A DNA stretch of 64,000 nucleotides from JAWPMT01 sp964653795 (GTDB lineage: Bacteria > Bacteroidota > Bacteroidia > Cytophagales > Cyclobacteriaceae). The position numbers were made by a program, and so were the translations under genes. Numbering within the stretch: position 1 is the first letter of the stretch; each line of letters begins with the position of its first letter. Under the pieces are notes generated by a model. It made no database searches, was not told where the DNA came from, and saw nothing but the letters and a program-made list of their open reading frames with translations. The DNA is taken from the NCBI GenBank assembly GCA_964653795.1, contig CAZZHO010000001.1, positions 23,660 through 87,659 on the forward strand, read 5' to 3'. Below, in pieces: positions 17,939-25,348 of this stretch.

Positions 17939-20033
17939 CGACTAACTCTTTGGCCCTTTGCCGATCAATCAAATGATAGAAGTCCTTGGCTGCTGCTAAG
18001 TATGACTTAGCAAAGTCCTCCGATGGTTGCTCCTCGTTCATTTGATAGACTAATTCGGAGAATGAGGTAGGTAAAATGACTTTTGCTGTTGATACGTAGT
18101 ACTCGTCAAACCCTTTTATGATACTAGCATGAGAGTTGGTCTTGTGTCCATCAACAGTCAACTGAGCTTTAGCAGTGTTTACCAAGGCCGTGTAAGCATG
18201 ATAAATGCTATCTGCCCATTTACCTTGATCAAAAGCTTTAGTGGCGTTTTCAAGTTTTTCTTCACTTTCAAATAGTAAGGTGGAGACCAAATCGATCACA
18301 ACACCTGCGCATTCACCGATACCAATTGCTTTGACATAGTCAGCATCATGTCCCCAATCGATGAAGTCCGACTCCTGCAGATTGTCAGTGCGGGCTAATT
18401 CCTTCAATAGTTCGAAGAAGTAGATTTTGCCCTGTCTGTCATAGTAACCTAGAAAATCTTCATTTTCCTCTGCATTGGCTTCAAAATCATTCAATAATGT
18501 TCGCAATGCTTCCGGACCCCTTTTTGAAGGGATTTTAGTGACCTTATCAGAGAAACGGCCCTTACCATCTCCTATAACACCACCACCAATTAGGACTTGA
18601 AGAGCAGGTGCTAACCTAGCACCAGATTTGATCGACATACCTTGGAAGCCAATATGTGCCATACTGTGCTGTCCGCAGGCATTCATACAGCCACTTATTT
18701 TGATGGTTAGGTCCTTGCTTTGAAGGTATTGAGGGTACTCAGCTTTTAGTACTTTCTCTAATTCTGTAGCTATGCCGGTGCTACTAGATATTCCCAGGTT
18801 ACAAGTATCTGTTCCAGGGCAAGCCGTGATATCGGCGATGGTATTGTAACCTTCATCTGCCAGACCCATTTCCTTAAGTTCTTGATAGAAGAATGGCACC
18901 AAATCTTCTCTAATATTCCGAATAAGGATATCCTGTCTTAGTGTGAAGCGCAATTCATTGGCACCATAAGACTTGATCAGTTTCGCCAGTTTCCTTGCTT
19001 GGCCAGTGTAGAAGTCACCTAAATGAACTTTAACACCGACGGCCACCAAACCTTCTTGTTTCTGTGAAATAACGTTAGTGCTTTTCCAGGTATTGAAAGC
19101 CTCAATATCCTCAATATCCACGCTTTTAACTTCTGCCGTAGAAGTGCTTATATATTGGATCGCAGCCAGGTCAATGACTACTTGCTGGACTTTTAGAGCT
19201 TTTCTTTGTTGATCAACAAGCTTCAAAAACTCATCCATTCCAATTTCTTTGATCAGGAACTTGAGTCTGGCTTTATTTCTTTTCTCTCTTTCTCCATATC
19301 GGTCAAACACCCTCAAAACACTTTCGATAACAGGAATGACCAAGTCTTCCTCCAGGAACTCATACATCACCTCAGCATGGGCAGGTTGGGATCCCAGACC
19401 TCCAGCCAGCATCACTTTGAAACCTCTTTTCTGTTGGCCTTCAACCTCTTGGGTTTTAGCGATGAAGCCAAGGTCATGCATAAAACTCAAAGCATCATCC
19501 TCGTCTGTCGCCGAGAATGAAATCTTGAATTTTCTCCCCATCTCCTGGCAAACCGGGTTCCTTAAAAAGAATTGGAATACCGCATGTGCATAAGGCGATA
19601 CATCGAATGGTTCTTTTGGATCCACTCCGGCTGTAGGGCTAGCCGTTACATTTCTGACAGTATTGCCGCATGCCTCTCTTAATGTGATATCATCTTTTTC
19701 CAGTTGCGCCCATAGCTCGGGAGTTCTATCGAGACTCACATGGTGAATTTGAATATCTTGTCGTGTGGTGATATGTAATCTTCCCGTGGAATACTCATCG
19801 GAAACATCAGAAATTCGCAATAGCTGTTCACTGCTGACTCTGCCAAAAGGCAGTTTGATACGAATCATCTGCACACCAAGCTGTCTTTGGCCATAAACGC
19901 CTCTAGCCAGGCGCAAAGAGCGGAATCGCTCTTCATCTATTTTACCATCATGGAATAGCTTGATTCGACGTTCCAGGTCAATGATATCTTGCTCAACGAC
20001 TGGATTCTCCAACTCTGTTCTAAAACTCTGCAT
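17931..20033 (-). CDS. Sulfite/nitrite reductase hemoprotein with C-terminal HEPN-like domain
   Basis: The 700-residue protein carries the duplicated ferredoxin-like and siroheme halves of assimilatory sulfite/nitrite reductases. Cluster ligands are Cys405 and Cys411 (CPGTDTC) and Cys449 and Cys453 (CMNAC). Substrate-side arginines occur near TTRQDIQIHHV and TLRQDILIRNI. The last 100 or so residues (about 590-695) form a helical HEPN-like domain not needed for the reaction. The neighbours cysH and siroheme genes indicate sulfite as the substrate. An electron donor (ferredoxin or a flavoprotein) is not encoded here. Confidence 0.9.
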   Translation of the reverse strand: MQSFRTELENPVVEQDIIDLERRIKLFHDGKIDEERFRSLRLARGVYGQRQLGVQMIRIKLPFGRVSSEQLLRISDVSDEYSTGRLHITTRQDIQIHHVSLDRTPELWAQLEKDDITLREACGNTVRNVTASPTAGVDPKEPFDVSPYAHAVFQFFLRNPVCQEMGRKFKISFSATDEDDALSFMHDLGFIAKTQEVEGQQKRGFKVMLAGGLGSQPAHAEVMYEFLEEDLVIPVIESVLRVFDRYGEREKRNKARLKFLIKEIGMDEFLKLVDQQRKALKVQQVVIDLAAIQYISTSTAEVKSVDIEDIEAFNTWKSTNVISQKQEGLVAVGVKVHLGDFYTGQARKLAKLIKSYGANELRFTLRQDILIRNIREDLVPFFYQELKEMGLADEGYNTIADITACPGTDTCNLGISSSTGIATELEKVLKAEYPQYLQSKDLTIKISGCMNACGQHSMAHIGFQGMSIKSGARLAPALQVLIGGGVIGDGKGRFSDKVTKIPSKRGPEALRTLLNDFEANAEENEDFLGYYDRQGKIYFFELLKELARTDNLQESDFIDWGHDADYVKAIGIGECAGVVIDLVSTLLFESEEKLENATKAFDQGKWADSIYHAYTALVNTAKAQLTVDGHKTNSHASIIKGFDEYYVSTAKVILPTSFSELVYQMNEEQPSEDFAKSYLAAAKDFYHLIDRQRAKELVDA

Positions 20034-20090
20034 CTACTTATCGTCAAATTTTGGATTAATGGGTCTTGGTAGTTCTTAATGAAGAAGGGA

Positions 20091-20714
20091 TTAGCCAACC
20101 AGGTGAATTCCGCATTCGCGTGACTGCAGTGCTTTCACCGGATCGAAATAATCAATATTTTTTGGAAGACTATTTTGAGTCAAATAATCATCCAGGTCCT
20201 CGTCAGTCCAGTAGTAAAAGGGGCTGATCTTAAGTATGCCGTCGTTGCTGTAGCTTAAAATGTCTTTTGAGTCCCTGTAGGAAGTCTGTCTGACTCGGAT
20301 GTTAGTAAACCAAATTTCGGGCTGATGTTCAGCTAAGGCTCTTCTAAATGGTTCGAGTTTGACTACTTCAGTGAATTCCTCATGCTTTGGGTCATCTACC
20401 ATGGGAAGCCCCAAGGTAGCGTCGATAAAACCTCTCGTATTTTTAGGAACATAAGTATGGATATTCAAATTCAGATCTTCTATCAGCTTTGCAGCGTGTT
20501 CGTAGGTCTGATAATTATTGTATCCAGTATCACACCAGATGACATCAATGTTCGGGTCTTTTCTCGAGAAGGTCGAAAGCAAAATGGCGGAGTAGACACC
20601 AAAACTCGTAGTGACGATCCTTTTTTCTGTGAGAGGAAGGGCCCACTCGATTATTTCATCTGGAGTCTTATGACGTAAAAAATTGTTGTGTTCGGTTAAA
20701 TCGATCTTGATCAT
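20091..20714 (-). CDS. cysH: Phosphoadenylyl-sulfate (PAPS) reductase
   Basis: The 207-residue protein is of the adenylyl-sulfate reductase family: TTSFGVYSAILL as the nucleotide-binding loop, VIWCDTGYNN, and the C-terminal catalytic ECGIHLVG with Cys201. The CC and CXXC cluster ligands of plant and bacterial APS reductases are absent; only two cysteines are seen. It should therefore use PAPS and a thiol donor such as thioredoxin, though this is inferred. It heads the operon cysH-sir-cobA-met8. A perfect inverted repeat lies 16 bases upstream of the start codon. Confidence 0.88.
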   Translation of the reverse strand: MIKIDLTEHNNFLRHKTPDEIIEWALPLTEKRIVTTSFGVYSAILLSTFSRKDPNIDVIWCDTGYNNYQTYEHAAKLIEDLNLNIHTYVPKNTRGFIDATLGLPMVDDPKHEEFTEVVKLEPFRRALAEHQPEIWFTNIRVRQTSYRDSKDILSYSNDGILKISPFYYWTDEDLDDYLTQNSLPKNIDYFDPVKALQSRECGIHLVG

Positions 20715-20729
20715 TCTATAAAAATTGAT

Positions 20730-20745
20730 TTATCCTATCGGATAA
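20730..20745. promoter_or_regulatory. Inverted-repeat operator candidate upstream of cysH
   Basis: TTATCC, four bases, then GGATAA form a perfect 16-bp palindrome. It lies between the cysH start codon and a -7-like element TACGTTTA (20752-20759, minus strand, one mismatch to TAnnTTTG). It would cover the predicted transcription start, a repressor position. The Rrf2 regulator next door is the natural candidate to bind it. Confidence 0.55.
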
Positions 20746-20830
20746 GTAGACTAAACGTAAAGTTAGATTTTTAGTTCCTAACCGCAATGGAATTTTAAGG
20801 GATCAAGTAATTATTTTGAGATTTCGGATT

Positions 20831-21265
20831 TTAGGCTTCCAAAATGTAATTATCACTTTTAATCAAGTCTGAAAGGGATGTATTATTGAGTATTTCCAAT
20901 GTGTTATCCCGTACCTGAATCATCAGTTTATGCACGCTACAGGTCTTTTCATCTGGGCAGTCGTCGCATTTTTCATAGAAATTCAGACTTACGCAAGGAA
21001 CCATGGCTATTGGACCCTCCAATAATCGATAGACTTCTGAAATCGATATTTCCTCTGGTGGTTTAAGCAAGTAATAGCCTCCGCCTTTTCCCTTTTTGGA
21101 GCCCAAGAATCCTGATTTCCTAAGACTCAACAAGATACTTTCTAAGAACTTTTGGGGAATATTTTCAGACTGAGAAATGGTAGCAATCTGGGTGGGGCCT
21201 TCCGCATCTTGGCGAGCTAGGTAGCTCAATGCTTTAAGTCCGTATTTGGTCTTTTTCGATAGCAC
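20831..21265 (-). CDS. Rrf2 family transcriptional regulator
   Basis: The 144-residue regulator has an N-terminal winged helix (LSKKTKYGLKALSYLAR, ENIPQKFLESILLSLRKSGFLGSKKGKGGGYYL). The C-terminal cysteine cluster is Cys91, Cys100, Cys103 and Cys109, in a region where Rrf2 members such as IscR and NsrR hold iron-sulfur clusters. It lies just upstream of cysH on the same strand. It is a plausible local repressor of sulfate assimilation, sensing Fe-S, thiol or O-acetylserine status (the CymR analogy is inference). The spacing of the four cysteines differs from IscR. Confidence 0.88.
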   Translation of the reverse strand: MLSKKTKYGLKALSYLARQDAEGPTQIATISQSENIPQKFLESILLSLRKSGFLGSKKGKGGGYYLLKPPEEISISEVYRLLEGPIAMVPCVSLNFYEKCDDCPDEKTCSVHKLMIQVRDNTLEILNNTSLSDLIKSDNYILEA

Positions 21266-21329
21266 ATCTAAAATTACTTAATTGCTCTTAAAATGCGATC
21301 CTTCCAAAAGTGCCTACGTTGTTGGTTAA

Positions 21330-21707
21330 ATGCCATATTTTCGAAATATGGAAGAATCAGAGCGTTTGTGCTTGGAATGTGAGAGGCCGGTGTTTGGTCG
21401 ATCAGATAAGAAATTCTGTTCTGACGGATGCAGAGCTGCTTTCAACAACAAGCAAAACGCCGTTTCGGTCACCATTAGGAAGGTCAATATTATTCTCCGG
21501 AAGAATAGAAAAATTTTAGAAGTCCTAAATCCTGAAGGTAAGCGAACTACACACCGGGACGAGTTACTCAAAAGAGGTTTTGACTTCCAGTACTTTACAA
21601 ATGTGCATCGGACAAAGGCTGGTGACGAATACCGTTTTTGCTATGATCAGGGCTTTCTGGAATTGCAAAAAGGTTTTGTATTGTTAGTAAAAAAGTTTGA
21701 GTCTTAA
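21330..21707 (+). CDS. Zn-ribbon protein (DUF2116-like)
   Basis: The 125-residue protein starts with a treble-clef or zinc-ribbon motif CLECERP...KKFCSDGCRAAF, giving a CxxC-x14-CxxxC arrangement. A basic helix and strands of unknown function follow (HRDELLKRGFDFQYFTNVHRTKAGDEYRFCYDQG). The initiator may be ATG 21330 or ATG 21348; the second lies inside an inverted repeat. It resembles short Bacteroidota Zn-ribbon proteins that are annotated only by domain. It is divergent from the Rrf2 gene, so regulation could be shared. Confidence 0.75.
   Translation: MPYFRNMEESERLCLECERPVFGRSDKKFCSDGCRAAFNNKQNAVSVTIRKVNIILRKNRKILEVLNPEGKRTTHRDELLKRGFDFQYFTNVHRTKAGDEYRFCYDQGFLELQKGFVLLVKKFES
21333..21351. 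repeat. Inverted repeat covering a start codon
   Basis: CCATATTT, loop TCG, then AAATATGG make a perfect eight-pair hairpin at the beginning of the Zn-ribbon gene. It includes the second candidate ATG at 21348. It may be an operator or a messenger hairpin that limits initiation. Confidence 0.4.
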
Positions 21708-21728
21708 TCACAATTCGCGTACTCCGCT

Positions 21729-21736
21729 TAATTTTG
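21729..21736 (+). promoter_or_regulatory. Bacteroidota -7 element, TAATTTTG
   Basis: Perfect match to TAnnTTTG about 74 bases before the LacI-family gene. No clear -33 TTG is seen at the usual distance. Confidence 0.4.
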
Positions 21737-21809
21737 GTGTGGAGCATCGTTGAACTAGGATCAATTCCACGAAGGAAAACCCCAAGATCCTTTTAACTGC
21801 ATTTGTCTT

Positions 21810-22838
21810 ATGAAAGGAAATCCTGTTACACTTAAGGACATTGCCAATGAATTGGGGGTTTCGATGGGTACCGTTTCCAGGGCCCTGAAAGATTATCCAG
21901 GGATCAGTGATAAAACGAAGAAGGCCGTTAAGGATTTAGCTAAAAAGCTGAAGTACAGACCAAACCCAGTTGCACTAAACCTCAAGCGTCAGAGATCCAA
22001 GATCATAGGTGTGGTCTGCCCTAAGATTTTCCATACCTTTTTCAGCTCTGTCATCAATGGTATAATGAAAGCCGCGGATAAAGAAGGTTATACAGTTATA
22101 CTGGTGCAGACGGATGAATCTTACAAGAAAGAGGTAAAGGAAGCCAAGGTACTATTGCAAAGCCCTCTGGAAGGGCTACTCATATCTACCACGTTTGAGA
22201 CACAGCATTACACTCACCTAGAGCAATTCCTTGATTATGGTATTCCTGTGGTTCAATATGATCGTATCAATGATGATTTAGATACCTCTAAAATCCATGT
22301 TGATGACTATGATGGTGCTTTTCAAGCCACCCAGCACCTAATTGATCAAGGCTGCAAGCACATTGCTTTGGTAAGAGGGAAACTTATTCCTTTGATTAAG
22401 CGCAGATTGGAGGGCTTTCAAGACGCTCTCAAAGCTAATGGTCTTTCTTACTCTGATGAAATGGTATTGGAGACCAAAACTTCAGAGATAGAAGAAGGGG
22501 TAGAGTTGACAGATGATTTATTAAAACTGAGTCAAAGACCTGATGGTGTTCTTTCTTTTGCGGATGTCACCGCACTTGGTTTGATGAAAGGGCTGAAAGC
22601 CCGAGGAATTAGGATACCAGAGGACATAGCCATTGTTGGGTTTAATGATTCGGACATGTCCACCTTGGTGGAACCATCTCTCACAGCAGTAGCCCAACCT
22701 GGGTATAAGATGGGCAAAACAGCTGCCAATATTTTGTTCCGGGAGATTGAAGTGGTGAAGAACGATGACGATCCTATCCCTGAAGAGGTTACCCTGAAAA
22801 CAGAGCTTGTCATCAGGGAATCCTCCAAAAAGAACTAG
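21810..22838 (+). CDS. LacI family transcriptional regulator
   Basis: The 342-residue repressor has an N-terminal LacI HTH (VTLKDIANELGVSMGTVSRAL) and a hinge helix (KLKYRPNPVALNLK). A periplasmic-binding-protein-like effector domain with typical blocks (IIGVVCPKI, GLLISTT, VVQYDRI, HIALVRG, IAIVGFNDSDMS) follows. Such regulators normally control sugar or nucleoside genes. No transporter or sugar-degrading enzyme adjoins it here, so it is an orphan in this window. It is convergent with the permease operon, leaving only eight bases between the stops. Confidence 0.9.
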   Translation: MKGNPVTLKDIANELGVSMGTVSRALKDYPGISDKTKKAVKDLAKKLKYRPNPVALNLKRQRSKIIGVVCPKIFHTFFSSVINGIMKAADKEGYTVILVQTDESYKKEVKEAKVLLQSPLEGLLISTTFETQHYTHLEQFLDYGIPVVQYDRINDDLDTSKIHVDDYDGAFQATQHLIDQGCKHIALVRGKLIPLIKRRLEGFQDALKANGLSYSDEMVLETKTSEIEEGVELTDDLLKLSQRPDGVLSFADVTALGLMKGLKARGIRIPEDIAIVGFNDSDMSTLVEPSLTAVAQPGYKMGKTAANILFREIEVVKNDDDPIPEEVTLKTELVIRESSKKN

Positions 22839-22846
22839 CCGATCAT

Positions 22847-25318
22847 CTATTCATACTTGAGAGAGTCTACTGGATTCAAGGAAATAGATCTTAGAATTCT
22901 ACTCACTATAGTCAAGGCTGCCACGAAGCAAACGAATGCTAAAGGGACAACCAACAGCCACCATCCCAGATCAATGCTAAAATGATAGTTCTCTAGCCAG
23001 CTACTGAGCGCAAACCAACAAATTGGCATAGCAATCAAGTAGGCTATAGAGATAATGCTAGCATAGTTTCTTGAGAGTAAGAGTGTAAGTCCAAGGGATT
23101 TTGCTCCTAGTACTTTCCGTATGCCTATTTCCTTGATTCGTTGCTGAAGAGTGAAGGTGGTCAAACCATAAAGTCCCAAACACGCTATTACTATCGCAAG
23201 CACTGAGAAAGTACCGAAGATTTTACCAAACTGCTCATCGGCAGCATACTGCTGGTTAAAGTTGTCATCCAGAAAGAAGTAGTCCATAGGAGTATCCGTA
23301 AAACTGTTACTCCATTCGTTTTCAATCAAACTCATCGTTTGACTAAGAGCTTTGGCTCTTTGAGCTGGCTCTTCCTGTGTGAGATTCATCTTGACGAAAT
23401 AAAATTCCGTCCAGCTACTCTGTATGTACATAATTGGATCATAATCACTATGTAATGAAACTTGGTGATGGTTTTTAGCTACCCCTACTATCATGGTTGG
23501 GTTTCGACTATAGAAGCCTTCCAATTTTTTCCCTAGTGCATCCTCGGGGTTTTCGAAACCTAATAGTCTGGCTAGTTTTTCATTGATCACAACTGCTCCA
23601 TTTCCCCAGGCACTGTCTTGAGGACCTAATTTTCTGCCTGCTACGATCTCGATCTCAAAGAAGTCCATGAATCCTCTTCCGACAGTCATGAAGCTGGTTC
23701 CTATGGATTCGTCAGAATTTTTACCGGGTAGTTTCACCTCTCCACCCCATGTAATGGGTTCTCCGGGGATTTCTCCCGCATTGGTAATGGAAACAATCTC
23801 TGACCTTCCGTCCAGGGCTGTCTTGAAGCTGTTGAATTTCTTAACATCGGGCCGATCTTGCTGACTCACGTCGCCCGGAGGTGATTTTATCACCAAAATA
23901 TCACTGATATCCAACCCAAGGTCACTTGCCTTCATAAAAGAGATCTGCTTGTAGATAGTGATGGTCACACCTATCAATAGGAAAGTGATGATAAATTGGA
24001 ATGAGACTAAAATGCTCCTTAGACTAAAACCAGATAGCTTCTGAGTCTTTTTATTGCCTGTGAGAATGTTAGCCGTATCGAATCCTTTTAAAATGATGGC
24101 TGGATATGAGCCTATGAGGAACGCTCCCAAAATCACCACCATGAAAGCCATGATGAGGATATCGGTGCTTTGAAGAATACCAAAGTTGATACCCGTTAGC
24201 TGAAGGATAAGAGGGGATGAAAGTTGGACAATTGTGATGGCCAGAAGGAAAGCAAATGAATTTAGAAGAACCGCCTCGAGTAGGAACAGTAAGGTTATTT
24301 GCTGGGTTTTTGAACCCATGACCTTACGAATCCCAACTTCTTTCAATCGATCAAGGATTTTGACCAATGATAGATTTAAATAGTTGATCCAGGCAACAAT
24401 CAGTATAATGATCGCAATGGTAGAAAGTGCATAGATCATTCTATAATCTACAGAAGGCTTAAAGTCGGTGCTGGCTGTTGAGTATAGATGTAAATCTTTC
24501 AATCCCATCAGCGAATAATCAATGATATAGCCATATTGATCGAGCTTCTCTCTAGCACTTTCTTTATGTATCCGATAGATGTCTTTTTCGATTTCAGCGA
24601 CAGTTGCTTGAGGCTCTAAGAGGAGATAGGTATAGAAGGCAAAATTTCCCCAGTTGTCAAGCTTAATACCATATTCATTTTCAATGCTTTGAGTTGATAA
24701 TAAGGAGCTAAACTGAAAATGAGACTGTTTCGGTAGGTCCTCGATGACTCCAATTATTTCGAAGCTTCTCTCACCATTGTTGGAGGCTATGTTCATAGGC
24801 TTTCCAATTAGCTTTTTGAAATCGTTGGTATACTTCTTTGCTATCGACTCTGTAAGAATCAAAGTCCTGTTTTGGTCGAACTTTTCTGCATTACCGGCAA
24901 TGAATTCAACTTCGAACATATCGAAGAAGGCTTTATCCGTACTGTATGTTCCTCTTTCTTGAAAGGAGAGCAAGTTTCCTGCATCCTCCAGACTAAATGT
25001 ATTGTTTAGATAATCGAGGTTATAGAATCTTGTGACCGATGCTACCAAAGGGTTTGATTCCGAAATCATTCGTCCCATCTGAGGAGAGCATCTTGCTGAT
25101 TCGCCCTCACTCAGGCCAGACTTGGTGGCCATTGTCTGAATTCGGTAGATATTGTCGCTATTCCTCCAATTTTTATCAAACTCAGCATGGTATTGGACGT
25201 ATTGAGCGATTGTAATGCAGGCAGCAATCCCTAGCGCTAGGCCCAATATGTTGATGACTGAATAAAGCCGGTTCTTCTTAATCTGTCTAAGTATCGTGAT
25301 AAAGTAATTGCGAAGCAT
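22847..25318 (-). CDS. FtsX/MacB-type ABC transporter permease (module 2, second gene)
   Basis: The 823-residue protein has two FtsX/MacB halves. Its N-terminus is MLRNYFITILRQIKKN, with helix 1 around 20-40. First-half signature is RLKEVGIRKVMGSK and the second-half signature is QRIKEIGIRKVLGAK. Periplasmic cores lie between helix 1 and the first FtsX bundle and between the two bundles. It begins 30 bases after the stop of the upstream permease, so the two should form one transcript and may form a heterodimer. No ATPase is fused. It is the last gene of the leftward operon. Confidence 0.88.
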   Translation of the reverse strand: MLRNYFITILRQIKKNRLYSVINILGLALGIAACITIAQYVQYHAEFDKNWRNSDNIYRIQTMATKSGLSEGESARCSPQMGRMISESNPLVASVTRFYNLDYLNNTFSLEDAGNLLSFQERGTYSTDKAFFDMFEVEFIAGNAEKFDQNRTLILTESIAKKYTNDFKKLIGKPMNIASNNGERSFEIIGVIEDLPKQSHFQFSSLLSTQSIENEYGIKLDNWGNFAFYTYLLLEPQATVAEIEKDIYRIHKESAREKLDQYGYIIDYSLMGLKDLHLYSTASTDFKPSVDYRMIYALSTIAIIILIVAWINYLNLSLVKILDRLKEVGIRKVMGSKTQQITLLFLLEAVLLNSFAFLLAITIVQLSSPLILQLTGINFGILQSTDILIMAFMVVILGAFLIGSYPAIILKGFDTANILTGNKKTQKLSGFSLRSILVSFQFIITFLLIGVTITIYKQISFMKASDLGLDISDILVIKSPPGDVSQQDRPDVKKFNSFKTALDGRSEIVSITNAGEIPGEPITWGGEVKLPGKNSDESIGTSFMTVGRGFMDFFEIEIVAGRKLGPQDSAWGNGAVVINEKLARLLGFENPEDALGKKLEGFYSRNPTMIVGVAKNHHQVSLHSDYDPIMYIQSSWTEFYFVKMNLTQEEPAQRAKALSQTMSLIENEWSNSFTDTPMDYFFLDDNFNQQYAADEQFGKIFGTFSVLAIVIACLGLYGLTTFTLQQRIKEIGIRKVLGAKSLGLTLLLSRNYASIISIAYLIAMPICWFALSSWLENYHFSIDLGWWLLVVPLAFVCFVAALTIVSRILRSISLNPVDSLKYE

Positions 25319-25348
25319 GGTGAGGTTTTTTAAAAGGTCTTGATTTGA

